From Prevotella sp. (lineage in GTDB: Bacteria; Bacteroidota; Bacteroidia; Bacteroidales; Bacteroidaceae), in NCBI GenBank assembly GCA_017395215.1, contig JAFPVW010000145.1, positions 1-56,495 on the forward strand: a DNA stretch of 56,495 bases. Reading direction: 5' to 3'. The translations under genes and the position numbers were made by a program. This document shows, in pieces, positions 42,345 through 52,137 of this stretch. Within the stretch, counting starts at the first letter, position 1. Each line of letters begins with the position of its first letter. A model generated the notes under the pieces. It was not told the DNA's origin. It saw nothing but the letters and a program-made list of their open reading frames with translations, and made no database searches.

Positions 42345-43649
42345 CTAACCTTTCTTGTCCTTGATGACGAAGACGCAGACAGAGCCAAGCAGGAACAGGA
42401 CACCGGCGACGATCATCATCGTCGACTGGTGGTGGCCGACGAGCGACAGGATGGTACCGCCGCAGATGGCAGCAACAATCTGGGGCACGCAGATGGTGCC
42501 GTTGAACAGTCCGAGGTAGGCTCCCATGTGACCATAGCCCTGCAGGGCGTTGGTGACGATGGTGAAGGGCATGGCGAGCATGGCGGCCCAGCCGCAGCCA
42601 ATAAGCAGGAAGGGAATAATCTGAAGATACTTGTCAGGACAGAAGGGGATGAGCAGGAAGCCCAGTCCGCCGAGCACGAGGCTGACGCTGTAGGCCATCT
42701 TCACATTCTTGAAGCGCGGCAGGAGCGTGGCCCAGACCACACTGCCCAAGGCCTGGATGGCATAGAGCACGCCCGTCCAGTTGGCGGCCTCCTGGTAGTC
42801 GCCGGTGGCCGGGTCGATGGTTCCCCAGACGGTCTCGGAGACGGCATCGACGACGTAGGTCCACATATAGAGCATACCCGCCCAGCAGAAGAACTGCACC
42901 AGGCCGACCTTCCAGAACGTCGAGGGGGCATTCTTCAGCAGGGTGATCCAGTTGGCGGACTCCTCCTTCTCCTCGGAGACAGGGTTATATTCACGGTATT
43001 CCTGCGGGTTCCACTCCTTTACCTTCAACGTCGTATAGATGACACAGATAATCAGGATGGCTGCGCCGATATAGAACGACCAGATGACCGTGTCGGGTAC
43101 GACGCCCTCGGCAGCTACGTTGCTCAGGCCGATGGCAGCGAAGATGTAAGGGAAGAGGAAGCCCACGACAGAGCCAGCGTTGCAGAGGAACGACTGGATG
43201 CTGTAGGCCTTGGCTTTCTGCTTCTCGTTGACCATATCGCCGACAAGCATTTTGAACGGCTGCATCGCCATATTAATAGATGTGTCGAGCAGCATCAGGG
43301 CAAAGAGTCCGAAGATGAGCGCCGTGCCGACGGCCATGCCGAACGAGCCGGCATTGGGCAGCAGGCACATCACGGCCACGGCGGCGGCAGCGCCCACAAA
43401 GAGGTAGGGAATACGGCGGCCGAAGCGCGTCCACGTGCGGTCGCTGAGTGTCCCGACAATCGGTTGCACAAGGATACCCATCAACGGCGGGAGTATCCAG
43501 AAGAACGACAGCGAATGCGGGTCGGCACCGAGGGTGCGGAAGATGCGCGAGATGTTTCCACTCTGGAGTGCATAGGCTATCTGCACTCCGAAAAATCCGA
43601 AGCTCAAGTTCCAGAGCTTCCAGAATGATAAGTCAGGTTTTTGTTTCAT
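42345..43649 (-). CDS. MFS maltose/oligosaccharide transporter (GPH/SLC45-like)
   Basis: 434 aa with about 12 membrane helices. Opening LSFWKLWNLSFGFFGVQIAYALQ and LPPLMGILVQPIVGTLSDRTWTRFGRRIPY (an expanded MFS loop 2-3 signature, D-R-x5-GRR-x-P) are typical of SLC45-like sucrose/maltose:H+ symporters found in Bacteroidetes starch loci. It should carry maltose or glucose oligomers across the inner membrane to MalQ. It starts 6 bp after the regulator's stop codon, so the two are co-transcribed, and the unit ends at the terminator 42283-42314. Confidence 0.92.
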   Translation of the reverse strand: MKQKPDLSFWKLWNLSFGFFGVQIAYALQSGNISRIFRTLGADPHSLSFFWILPPLMGILVQPIVGTLSDRTWTRFGRRIPYLFVGAAAAVAVMCLLPNAGSFGMAVGTALIFGLFALMLLDTSINMAMQPFKMLVGDMVNEKQKAKAYSIQSFLCNAGSVVGFLFPYIFAAIGLSNVAAEGVVPDTVIWSFYIGAAILIICVIYTTLKVKEWNPQEYREYNPVSEEKEESANWITLLKNAPSTFWKVGLVQFFCWAGMLYMWTYVVDAVSETVWGTIDPATGDYQEAANWTGVLYAIQALGSVVWATLLPRFKNVKMAYSVSLVLGGLGFLLIPFCPDKYLQIIPFLLIGCGWAAMLAMPFTIVTNALQGYGHMGAYLGLFNGTICVPQIVAAICGGTILSLVGHHQSTMMIVAGVLFLLGSVCVFVIKDKKG

Positions 43650-43655
43650 ATTATT

Positions 43656-44681
43656 TTATCTTGTTGTTCCTCTTATTATCAGTCGCGTACGCACGATACG
43701 CTTCTCAACCTTCTCGATAGGCGAGCGGCCCTCCACCTTGTCGATGAGTATTTCGGCGGCCTCCTCCCCCACCCGCTTGCCGCGCTGCTCGACTGTGGTC
43801 AGCATCGGGTCGCAGGCCACGGCACGCTGACCGTTGGTGAAGCCGCAGATAGAGATGTCCTCGGGCACCCGCAGCCCCATGCGCTTGACGGTGTAGAGGA
43901 TTCCGATGGCCGTGTCGTCGTTGACGGCGAAGAACGCATCGGGATAGCGGTCGCCGTCGAACATGTCGGGCGTTATCAGCTCCGCATCCTGACGGTTGTC
44001 GCAGATGCGCATCAGCTGCTCGTCGAAGGGCAGTCCGCGCTTCAGCAGCGCATCCTTGTAGCCGTTGAAACGGTTCTTCGAAATCTCCAGCTGCATCGGT
44101 GAACCATAGAAGGCAATGCGCCGACAACCCGTCTCGATGAGATAGGTCACGGCATTGAAGGCTCCCATATAGTCGTCGACGACAACGCGACTGGCGTTCA
44201 CGCCAGTACAGATGCGATCGTAGAAGACGATGGGAATCTGCGAATCCAGCAACTTCTGAAAATGGTCGTACTGGCGGGTGTCCTTAGCCTGCGACACGAT
44301 GACACCGCACACCTTCTGGCGGTGGAACATCTCACAGATGCGGGCCTCGCGCTCATACTGTTCATTGCTCAGCGCCACCATGATGTAATAGCCGTGGGCC
44401 ATCGCGGCCTCCTCGATGCCGGTCAGTATGCTGGAGAAGTAGTAGTGGGTGAACTCCGGCACGATAACACCAATAATCTTCGACGAAGCCACGCGGCTGT
44501 GGCGCAGAGCCTCGCCGATGACATTCGGATAGAAATTATGTTCGCGCGCAAACTGCTGAATCACCCTCCGCCGCTCCTCGCTGATGCGGGGCGAGTCCTT
44601 CAAGGCACGCGACACCGTTGCAACGGAGATTCCAAGCTCCCTTGCTATGTCCTTCATCGTCATTGGTGCGTTCTCTTTCAT
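43656..44681 (-). CDS. LacI-family transcription regulator of the starch locus
   Basis: 341 aa from ATG 44681; the extra 8 residues of the longer frame (44705) would be encoded on top of the -7 element, so the shorter start is preferred. Helix-turn-helix MTMKDIARELGISVATVSRAL (about 7-27), hinge region with EALRHSR (about 57-63), then a periplasmic-binding-protein-like effector domain (IIGVIVPEFTHYYFSSILTG, DRICTGVNASRVVVDDYMGA, AFFAVNDDTAIGILYTVKRMG). Effector is probably maltose or a maltooligosaccharide (context). Its own promoter region holds the same palindrome found upstream of malQ, susC, and in variant form the PL9-like and amylase genes, so it is the obvious candidate to bind them. 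Confidence 0.93.
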   Translation of the reverse strand: MKENAPMTMKDIARELGISVATVSRALKDSPRISEERRRVIQQFAREHNFYPNVIGEALRHSRVASSKIIGVIVPEFTHYYFSSILTGIEEAAMAHGYYIMVALSNEQYEREARICEMFHRQKVCGVIVSQAKDTRQYDHFQKLLDSQIPIVFYDRICTGVNASRVVVDDYMGAFNAVTYLIETGCRRIAFYGSPMQLEISKNRFNGYKDALLKRGLPFDEQLMRICDNRQDAELITPDMFDGDRYPDAFFAVNDDTAIGILYTVKRMGLRVPEDISICGFTNGQRAVACDPMLTTVEQRGKRVGEEAAEILIDKVEGRSPIEKVEKRIVRTRLIIRGTTR

Positions 44682-44702
44682 GCCGGTTTTTAGTTTGCAG
44701 TG

Positions 44703-44710
44703 CAAAGATA
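44703..44710 (-). promoter_or_regulatory. -7 element for regulator/MFS unit
   Basis: Minus-strand TATCTTTG, 22 bp before the ATG at 44681; centre 66 bp from the operator centre. Confidence 0.65.
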
Positions 44711-44764
44711 AGTATTTTAAGTATCCGTTGGTTTCACATTAACAAAGAATGCGCGCGAAGCGAC

Positions 44765-44780
44765 GTGCAAACGTTTGCAC
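44765..44780. promoter_or_regulatory. LacI-family operator in the divergent regulator/susC region
   Basis: Perfect palindrome GTGCAAACGTTTGCAC. Almost exactly midway between the two divergent -7 elements (66 bp to the regulator's, 65 bp to susC's). Confidence 0.9.
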
Positions 44781-44833
44781 TACCATAATAACGAATTTAA
44801 TCTTAAAAAAGTACATCGAAAGCAAAAGAAAAC

Positions 44834-44841
44834 TACCTTTG
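44834..44841 (+). promoter_or_regulatory. -7 element for susCDEF
   Basis: TACCTTTG, 46 bp upstream of the susC ATG. An ATGTAA start-stop overlaps the leader just before ATGATG at 44887. Confidence 0.65.
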
Positions 44842-44886
44842 CAGCAGAATTTTAGCTAAAACTATAATTAAACTAATTAAAATGTA

Positions 44887-47800
44887 ATGATGAAGCAGGT
44901 AAACATGAAGATTCCGTTCAGGATGCTGGCCTTGCTATTGGGCCTGTTTCTGTCGGTAGGAGCCTTTGCACAGCAGATTGCCGTGAAAGGCCATGTGAAA
45001 GATGCCAGTGGTGAGGACGTCATCGGCGCTACCGTGCGTGTAGCAGGTACGCAGACGGCCACCGTCACTGACTTCAATGGTGTTTTCACTCTCAGCGCCA
45101 ACCGGGGAGCCACCATCACCGTGAGCTACGTGGGCTACCAGACGGCCACCGTCGCCGCAGCCCCGACGCTGGAGATTACACTCGAGGAAGATGCCACGAC
45201 GCTGAACGACGTTGTGGTCATCGGTTACGGCGTTGCCAAGAAGAGCGACCTTACCGGTTCAGTGGCCGCCCTGAAGCCCGACACGAAGAACAAGGGTGTC
45301 GTTGTTAACGCACAGGACATGTTACAAGGTAAGGTTGCTGGTGTTAACATCACCTCGGACGACGGTACACCTGGCGGCAAGATGAATATCCGCATCCGCG
45401 GCGGCTCGTCGCTGAATGCCAACAACGACCCGCTGCTGGTCATTGATGGTGTGCCTATGGATAACAACGGAGTGAAGGGTGTTTCCAACCTTCTCGCAAC
45501 CATTAACCCGCAGGACATCGAGACCTTCAACGTGCTGAAGGATGCCTCGGCCACGGCCATCTACGGTAGCCGCGGTTCTAACGGTGTCATTATCATCACA
45601 ACGAAGAAAGGTCGCAGGGGTCAGAGCATGCAGGTGTCTTACGCCGGTAGCATGACCATCAGCACCAACAAGAACACGCTCGACGTGATGGATGCCACAC
45701 AGTATCGCAACTTCATCAAGGACATCTGGGGCCAGCAGAGCGATGCCTACCAGATGCTCGGTACTGCCGACACCGACTGGCAGAAGGAGATCTACCGCAC
45801 GGCCATCTCGCATGACCACAACGTCACGCTGTCGGGCTCGTTCAAGGAACTTCCCTACCGCGTCTCGTTGGGCTATACCGACCAGCAGGGTACGCTGAAA
45901 GGCTCCGACTTCAAGCGTGTGACGGCAGCCGTTAACCTGAACCCGTCGCTGCTCGACGACCATCTGACACTGAACCTCAACGGCAAGGGCATGTTTGCCC
46001 ACTCGCTGTTCGCCGACGGTGGTGCCGTGGGCGCTGCCTTCCGCTTCGACCCGACGCAGGACCCGCACGCCTACACCTCGCCGTATCATCTGAATATGAT
46101 GGGCGACAAGGTCACCCAAACATTGAACAACTTCGGCGGATTCTTCGAGTGGCCCACGGCCGGTGCCTACGGCGACGACTCATGGCCCTACACCTACGAG
46201 CGCAACGCCACGAGGAACCCGCTGGCTATGCTCGACCTCGTGAAGGAGTCGGCCTACAGCCGCGCCTTCATCGGCAGCGCCGACGTTGACTACAAGATTC
46301 ACGGTTTCGAGGACCTGCGCCTGCACCTGACGCTTGGTGCCGACATCTCGAAGGGCCGCCAGCACCGCATGGGCAGCCCCATGTCGCCCCAGTACACCTA
46401 CTACGGCAGCTACGGCGCCGAGGAGATTACGAAGCGTAACCTCTCGCTGTCGACGTATGCACAGTACTATAAGGACTTCGCCAAGGTTCACCACTTCGAC
46501 ATCATGGGTGGTTACGAGTGGCAGCGTTTCTGGCGCTCTCAGCACAACGACTACATCGGTTACTACCCCTCGACGGCAGGTGCCAATGCCGGCAAGGAGC
46601 GCGACCACACGCCCTACAACTTCAAGACTGAGAACTACCTCGTCTCGTTCTTCGGACGTATGAACTACATCTTCGACGAGAAGTACTACCTGACAGCCAC
46701 CATCCGCGACGACGGCTCCAGCCGCTTCGAGGACCACTGGTCGCTGTTCCCCTCTGTGGCACTGGCCTGGAGAGTCAAGAACGAGGACTTCCTTAAGGAT
46801 GTTGACGCCCTGAGCGACCTGAAGCTCCGCCTCGGCTGGGGTAAGACCGGACAGCAGGATGTGAACAACGACTACGCCTGGATTCCCACTTACTCGATGT
46901 CGACGGGCACCAACGGCTTCTATCCCATCACGGGCACCGGCGTGCTTTACCGTCCCGACAACTTCACGCCCGACCTGAAGTGGGAGACCACCACTACTTA
47001 TAATATAGGTCTTGATCTGGGCTTCCTCAACCAGCGCCTGACGGCCAGCGTCGACTGGTACTATCGCAAGACCACCGACCTGCTGAACTATGCGCCCACC
47101 GTGGCCATGTCGGCATTCCGCAACCAGGCCTGGCAGAACATCGGTTCACTGAAGAATACCGGTATCGAGGCCACCATCGGCATCAAGCCCATCCAGACCA
47201 AGGACTGGTTCTGGCAGATTGACTACAACTTTACTTATAACAAGAACGAGATTACCGACCTCTCAGGCGTCTCTACCGACGGTGCACCGGTGCCTAACAC
47301 GAATATCACTATTGGTACCGACAAGTACCTGCAGTACCACCAGGTTGGCAAGCCTATGAACTCGTTCTATGTTTTCCAGCAGGCTTACGACCAGAACGGC
47401 AAGGCCATTGAGAACGCCGTCGTCGACCGCAACAACGACGGACAGATTACCGACGACGACCGCTACTTCTACAAGAGTCCGGCAGCCCCCGTCACGATGG
47501 GTCTGGCTTCGCGCTTAGAGTATAAGAGCTGGGACTTCGGCTTCTCGCTCCGCGCCAGTTTCGACAACTACGTGTTCAACAACATCGAGTCGGGTCAGGC
47601 CAACGTGCAGCCCAACGAGGTGTGGGCCCTGTCCACCTATCTGGGCAACCGCCCCATCAAGGCAGTAGCTGAAGGCTGGCAGACCTACGATCCCACGGCT
47701 CTGCTCTCCGACCGCTATGTTCACAACGCCTCGTTCCTGAAGTGCGACAACATCACCTTGGGCTACTCGTTCAGCGACCTGCTCAAGTCGGGCAACTACC

Positions 47801-47952
47801 ACGGTCTTTCTGGCCGCGTCTATGCTACGGCCAGCAACGTGTTCACCATCACAAAGTACGACGGTCTCGACCCGGAGGTGTTCAGCGGCTACGACAACGA
47901 GATGTATCCGCGTCCGCTCTCCTTCATCGTCGGTCTTAACCTGAACTTCTAA
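44887..47952 (+). CDS. susC: SusC, TonB-dependent starch oligosaccharide transporter
   Basis: 1021 aa (ATG 44887; 44890 and 44905 are alternatives). Signal peptide to about residue 29 (LALLLGLFLSVGAFAQ), carboxypeptidase-regulatory-like domain 32-101 (VKGHVKDASGEDVIGATVRV), TonB box LNDVVVIGYG (106-115), plug 120-240 (DMLQGKVAGVNITSDDGTPG, NIRIRGGSSLNANNDPLLVIDGVPMD, FNVLKDASATAIYGSRGSNG), and the barrel ending in IVGLNLNF with terminal Phe. First gene of susC-D-E-F, driven by the promoter at 44834 and next to the LacI-type operator. Assigned to starch by the neighbouring SusE/F-like starch-binding proteins, GH13, GH97 and MalQ. Confidence 0.96.
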   Translation: MMKQVNMKIPFRMLALLLGLFLSVGAFAQQIAVKGHVKDASGEDVIGATVRVAGTQTATVTDFNGVFTLSANRGATITVSYVGYQTATVAAAPTLEITLEEDATTLNDVVVIGYGVAKKSDLTGSVAALKPDTKNKGVVVNAQDMLQGKVAGVNITSDDGTPGGKMNIRIRGGSSLNANNDPLLVIDGVPMDNNGVKGVSNLLATINPQDIETFNVLKDASATAIYGSRGSNGVIIITTKKGRRGQSMQVSYAGSMTISTNKNTLDVMDATQYRNFIKDIWGQQSDAYQMLGTADTDWQKEIYRTAISHDHNVTLSGSFKELPYRVSLGYTDQQGTLKGSDFKRVTAAVNLNPSLLDDHLTLNLNGKGMFAHSLFADGGAVGAAFRFDPTQDPHAYTSPYHLNMMGDKVTQTLNNFGGFFEWPTAGAYGDDSWPYTYERNATRNPLAMLDLVKESAYSRAFIGSADVDYKIHGFEDLRLHLTLGADISKGRQHRMGSPMSPQYTYYGSYGAEEITKRNLSLSTYAQYYKDFAKVHHFDIMGGYEWQRFWRSQHNDYIGYYPSTAGANAGKERDHTPYNFKTENYLVSFFGRMNYIFDEKYYLTATIRDDGSSRFEDHWSLFPSVALAWRVKNEDFLKDVDALSDLKLRLGWGKTGQQDVNNDYAWIPTYSMSTGTNGFYPITGTGVLYRPDNFTPDLKWETTTTYNIGLDLGFLNQRLTASVDWYYRKTTDLLNYAPTVAMSAFRNQAWQNIGSLKNTGIEATIGIKPIQTKDWFWQIDYNFTYNKNEITDLSGVSTDGAPVPNTNITIGTDKYLQYHQVGKPMNSFYVFQQAYDQNGKAIENAVVDRNNDGQITDDDRYFYKSPAAPVTMGLASRLEYKSWDFGFSLRASFDNYVFNNIESGQANVQPNEVWALSTYLGNRPIKAVAEGWQTYDPTALLSDRYVHNASFLKCDNITLGYSFSDLLKSGNYHGLSGRVYATASNVFTITKYDGLDPEVFSGYDNEMYPRPLSFIVGLNLNF

Positions 47953-47997
47953 GACAAAGCAAATCGAAAATCGAAAATAAGTAAATCGTAAATAATC

Positions 47998-49620
47998 ATG
48001 ATGAATATCAGATATTTCAAGACAATAGCCCCTGCAGCAGCCTTGCTGCTGACAGTAGGCCTGAGTTCGTGTACGGGCGACCTCGACGTCACACCCATCA
48101 ACCCGAACCTTGCGCTGGAATACGATGCCGACGGCCTGTTCAACAAGTGCTATGCCAACATAGCGCTGCAGGGCAACGGCGGCGCCAACGGCGACTGCGA
48201 CATCGACGGTCTCGACGGAGGTACGACAGGTTTTGTCCGCCAGATGTGGAACTCCAACGAACTGACCACCGACGAGGCCCTCTGCTCGTGGGGCGACAAC
48301 GGCATCCAGCAGTTCTGCTACAACACCTACGATGCCAGCCATCCGATGCTTAACGGCTACTACGCCCGACTGACCACTGGCATCTCCTACTGCAACCAGT
48401 ACCTGAAGGTGGCTGGCGGCCAGGATGCCACGAAGACGGCCGAGATACGCTTCATCCGCGCCTTCGAGTACTATCTGCTGATGGATGCTTTCGGAAACAT
48501 TCCGTTTGCCACCTCGCTGACAAATCCTGAGTACAAGACGCGCAAGGAAGCTTTCGACTGGATTGAGAGCGAAGTGCTCGAACTGGAGCCCGCCCTCGCC
48601 GACGCCAAAGCCAAGAAGTCGACCGACGCCACCTACGGCCGCGTCGACAAGGCTGCTGCCTGGGTGCTGCTCATGCGCCTCTACCTCAATGCCGAGGTCT
48701 ACACCGGCACGGCCCAGTGGCAGAAGGCTGCCGACTATGCCAAGAAGATTATGGACAGCGACTACCGTCTGCTCACCAAGGGACAGAACGGTTGGAGCGC
48801 CTACCAGATGCTCTTTATGGGCGACAATGGTGAGAGCGATGCTGCCTACGAGGGCATCTTCCCCATTCTCTGCGACGGTCTGAAGACCACCAGCTGGGGT
48901 ACCTCGCTCTTCCTTATTGCCTCGACCTTCGACGGCGGCATGCACGCCAACCCGAGGGACGACAACGAGGCTGCCACCAACGGCACGCAGGAGAAGTGGG
49001 GCGGCAACCGCGCCCGCATCGACCTGGTGAAGAAGTTCTTCCCCGCAGGTGACGCTCCTCAGGTAGCCTCATACGACATGACCGCTGCTGCCGGCGACGA
49101 CCGCGCCCTGTTTTGGGGTATCGACCACACGCTCGACAACGAGAAAGGCTTTGCCGGCGACTTCTCCGACGGCTATGGCGTGGCCAAGTTCATCAACTAC
49201 AAGTCAACGGGAGCAGTCGTGCTGGGTAGCGATGCTCAGTTCCCCGATGCCGACTTCTTTATGTTCCGCGTGGCCGAGGCCTACCTCAGCTATGCCGAGG
49301 CAACGGCCCGCCTGAACGGCGGCAACGCCACCAGCGAGGGTGTTAACGCCCTGAACGCCATCCGTGGCCGCGCCAACGCCTCGCACAAGTCGAGCTTCAC
49401 GATGGACGAGATTCTCGACGAGTGGAGCCGCGAGTTCTACTTCGAGGGCCGTCGCCGCGTCGACCTCATCCGCCACGGCAAGTTCGGCGGCGACAACAAC
49501 TACAATTGGACCTGGAAAGGCGGCGTGAAGAACGGTCGCAACTTCCGTGCCTCGCGCAACATCTTTGCCATCCCCGCCGCACAGGTGAAGGGTGCCATCA
49601 TCCAGAATCCAGAGTATTAA
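47998..49620 (+). CDS. susD: SusD, starch-binding lid lipoprotein
   Basis: 540 aa, the usual length for SusD. Signal peptide with lipobox VGLSSC and TGDLDVTPINPNL. Hallmark helices: NGYYARLTTGISYCNQYLKVA, EIRFIRAFEYYLLMDAFGNIPFATSL, and the C-terminal DEWSREFYFEGRRRVDLIRHGKF. Starts 45 bp after susC. In the family it forms the lid of the SusC barrel and binds helical amylose; the tandem position with SusE/F supports starch. Confidence 0.96.
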   Translation: MMNIRYFKTIAPAAALLLTVGLSSCTGDLDVTPINPNLALEYDADGLFNKCYANIALQGNGGANGDCDIDGLDGGTTGFVRQMWNSNELTTDEALCSWGDNGIQQFCYNTYDASHPMLNGYYARLTTGISYCNQYLKVAGGQDATKTAEIRFIRAFEYYLLMDAFGNIPFATSLTNPEYKTRKEAFDWIESEVLELEPALADAKAKKSTDATYGRVDKAAAWVLLMRLYLNAEVYTGTAQWQKAADYAKKIMDSDYRLLTKGQNGWSAYQMLFMGDNGESDAAYEGIFPILCDGLKTTSWGTSLFLIASTFDGGMHANPRDDNEAATNGTQEKWGGNRARIDLVKKFFPAGDAPQVASYDMTAAAGDDRALFWGIDHTLDNEKGFAGDFSDGYGVAKFINYKSTGAVVLGSDAQFPDADFFMFRVAEAYLSYAEATARLNGGNATSEGVNALNAIRGRANASHKSSFTMDEILDEWSREFYFEGRRRVDLIRHGKFGGDNNYNWTWKGGVKNGRNFRASRNIFAIPAAQVKGAIIQNPEY

Positions 49621-49642
49621 ACCATTTAAAAGACAAAGAAAG

Positions 49643-50722
49643 ATGAAAAATATATTCAAGTCAACACTGCTGCTGCTGAGCACCGTGTTCCTGTTCGCTG
49701 CCTGTGCAGACGACAACGACTCAAATCCGACTTTGCTGAAGCCCACGACCTTCGTGCTGAACGCGACGCCTTACGCCGCGTCGGTCATCGACCTGGCTAC
49801 ATCGACAGGCATACCCTTCACATGGAACCAGCCTGACTATGGATTCCCCATCGTCACGCAGTACCAGTTCCAGGTTGGTGTGGCAAAGGGCGACGCCCAG
49901 CAATTTGCTACCATCGACGACGTATTCACCACGGCCAGCGGCATTTTGAACGCCAACAAGGTTGCCAGCGCCATCAACGAGCTGATGGGATGGACTGAAC
50001 TGACCGAGGAAGAGGCTGCCAAACTGCCTGCCACTGTGAGCACGCTGGTGCGACTGGCCGCTCATACCGCCGGCACCGACACCATCTTCTCGAACACTGT
50101 CTCGCTGACGCTGGTGCCCAGCCTTGTTGTGGCTCCGTCGTTCCCCGAGTTCATCTATATGATGGGTAACTTCAACGGATGGACCGATCCCGTTGCCCTG
50201 CGCAGTCCCGCCCAGGATGGCATCTACAGCTGCTTCAACTGGCTCGACGGCGGTTTCAAGTTCCGCCCGAACGACAACAACTGGGACGGTGACTGGGGTC
50301 AGGATCCTGCTGGTGCATACGGCACCCTCATCGTCGACGGCGAGGAGGACTGCAACGACCCAGGCAAGAGCTTCCCCGACCAGGCTCAGCCCGCCGGTTT
50401 CTTCAAGATTGATGTCGACATGACTACTATGACGTGGAGCATTTCGCCCATTACGTCAGTCAGCATCATCGGTGGCTTCAACGGATGGGCCGACGACGTG
50501 GAGATGACCTACAATACCGACGGTGGCTACTGGGAGGTAACGACCAGTGAGGTGGAAGGCGAGTTCAAGTTCCGCGCCAACCACGACTGGGCCATCAACT
50601 GGGGCGGCACAGCCGACGCTCTGACGCAGGACGGTTCGAACCTGAGCCTCGATGCCGGAACCTACACGTTCAAACTCTATATCACTCACGAGGGCAACAG
50701 CCACGTTGAAATCACACAATAA
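49643..50722 (+). CDS. susE: SusE-like surface starch-binding lipoprotein, two CBM modules
   Basis: 359 aa from ATG 49643. Lipobox FLFAAC followed by ADDNDSNP. N-terminal SusE-type Ig-like domain (about 30-165: PTTFVLNATPYAASVIDLAT, GIPFTWNQPDYG), then two starch-binding modules that each start with a G-x-F-N-G-W motif: MMGNFNGWTD (about 171) with FKFRPNDNNWDGDWG, and IGGFNGWADDVEM (about 275) with FKFRANHDWAINWGG. Two modules plus one spacer domain is the SusE layout. Follows susD by 22 bp. Confidence 0.92.
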   Translation: MKNIFKSTLLLLSTVFLFAACADDNDSNPTLLKPTTFVLNATPYAASVIDLATSTGIPFTWNQPDYGFPIVTQYQFQVGVAKGDAQQFATIDDVFTTASGILNANKVASAINELMGWTELTEEEAAKLPATVSTLVRLAAHTAGTDTIFSNTVSLTLVPSLVVAPSFPEFIYMMGNFNGWTDPVALRSPAQDGIYSCFNWLDGGFKFRPNDNNWDGDWGQDPAGAYGTLIVDGEEDCNDPGKSFPDQAQPAGFFKIDVDMTTMTWSISPITSVSIIGGFNGWADDVEMTYNTDGGYWEVTTSEVEGEFKFRANHDWAINWGGTADALTQDGSNLSLDAGTYTFKLYITHEGNSHVEITQ

Positions 50723-50742
50723 CCAAAACACGTAGTAAGCAA

Positions 50743-52113
50743 ATGAAAAAGATATTGTTTTTTGCAGGCATTGCCCTCTTAGCGGCAAGCTGCACAGAAG
50801 ACTATGCCGACTGGGCCGACCTTCAGCGCAATGCCGCTGAAGAGGCCAAGACCGTGACTATGAAGGTAACGCCGACGGCCGGCGACATCAATCTGGCTGC
50901 TGCGGGTGATTCCGTACAGCTGTTCGCTCCATCTGTAGCCATCAGCGACGAGGCCACCACCACCTTCAACGTCAACCTGACCACTGGCGAGGAAGGCTCC
51001 AGCGTCGTTTCGCTGGTAGCCGACAATGCCGGACGGGTGCTGAAGAGCGAGCTGCAGGACGCCGTCGTGTCGTTCTACGGCGCACGCCCCGTGCCCCGCG
51101 CCATCAGCATGGCCATCGCTGCCTATACGATGGTCAACGGCCAGAGCATCAAGAATGTGGCTTCGGGTACCCTCAGCGTCATTCCCGAGGCTCCCGAGGT
51201 TGAGCAGGCCTATTACATCACTGGCAACATCAACAATTGGGAAAATGACGACAAGACCTACAAGCTGACCAACGACGGCAGCGACCCGTACGCCAACCCG
51301 ACCTACACGCTGCGCCTCGCCGCTCCTGAGAACGGTGGAAACATTGAGTTCAAGCTGACGCCGGAGTCAGGCCTCGGCGGCGACTGGAGCAAGTGCCTGG
51401 CCGCCGGCAGCGAGGAGGGCAAGTTCAACTACAACAACGATGGTGGCAACCTGGTCATCACCGCCGTTCCCGATGCTCTCTACTACGAACTCGTGTTCAA
51501 CATGCTCGACCAGACCTGGAGCGTCAACGCCGTCAACTTCAACCCGTTCATCTACTTCATCGGTGCCACCGACGGTTGGGCCAACGCCGACCAGAAGCTG
51601 GCTCACCAGGGCGACGGCGTCTACACGGGCTACTGCTACGTGGCCGACCCGAACGGATGGGGGCTGGCCTTCAAGTTCCAGCGCGTGGCCGGCTCGTGGG
51701 ATAACGAGATCAACGCAGGCACCTTCACGACCAAGACGGGTGTCACCGGCGACAACAACATCGAAGTGGCAGAGGCTGGCGTCTACTACTTCACCGTCAA
51801 CCTCGCTGAGGGCAGCATCTCGGCCATGAAGGTCACCAACATGAACCTTGTGGGCGACTTCAACGGCTGGAACGCTGCTGACGATGCACAGCAGATGCAG
51901 TGGGATGCCGAGAACTTCTGCTATGTCATCACCGGTGCTGGTGTCACTGACAAGGGTTGGAAGTTCACCACTAACAACAGCTGGGACGTCAACCTCGGCG
52001 GCGACCTGGGCAACCTCGAAGGCAACGGCTCCAACATCTCGGCTGTGGGTACGACCATCAAGCTCTACCCCACCCGCAAGACTTCAGACAACATCTACTG
52101 CACGGTGGAATGA
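50743..52113 (+). CDS. susF: SusF-like surface starch-binding lipoprotein, three CBM modules
   Basis: 456 aa. Lipobox LLAASC followed by TEDYADW. An N-terminal Ig-like domain (about 30-150) is followed by three starch-binding modules: ITGNINNWENDD (about 165) ... WSKCLAAG, FIGATDGWANADQKL (about 268) ... SWDNEINAG, and LVGDFNGWNAADDAQ (about 369) ... WDVNLGGDLGN. Three CBMs is the SusF layout, one more than SusE. Ends the susCDEF operon 21 bp after susE; terminator at 52138-52175. Confidence 0.92.
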   Translation: MKKILFFAGIALLAASCTEDYADWADLQRNAAEEAKTVTMKVTPTAGDINLAAAGDSVQLFAPSVAISDEATTTFNVNLTTGEEGSSVVSLVADNAGRVLKSELQDAVVSFYGARPVPRAISMAIAAYTMVNGQSIKNVASGTLSVIPEAPEVEQAYYITGNINNWENDDKTYKLTNDGSDPYANPTYTLRLAAPENGGNIEFKLTPESGLGGDWSKCLAAGSEEGKFNYNNDGGNLVITAVPDALYYELVFNMLDQTWSVNAVNFNPFIYFIGATDGWANADQKLAHQGDGVYTGYCYVADPNGWGLAFKFQRVAGSWDNEINAGTFTTKTGVTGDNNIEVAEAGVYYFTVNLAEGSISAMKVTNMNLVGDFNGWNAADDAQQMQWDAENFCYVITGAGVTDKGWKFTTNNSWDVNLGGDLGNLEGNGSNISAVGTTIKLYPTRKTSDNIYCTVE

Positions 52114-52137
52114 ACTGACCGTCAACGGTCAAACACC

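Noticed and set aside
44682-44705. Upstream start (44705) for the LacI-family regulator
   Set aside because: It overlaps the -7 element at 44703-44710, so it would not be on the mRNA.
47515-48945. 476-codon open frame on the minus strand across susC/susD
   Set aside because: Lies opposite two well-supported genes and shows no domain; antisense shadow.
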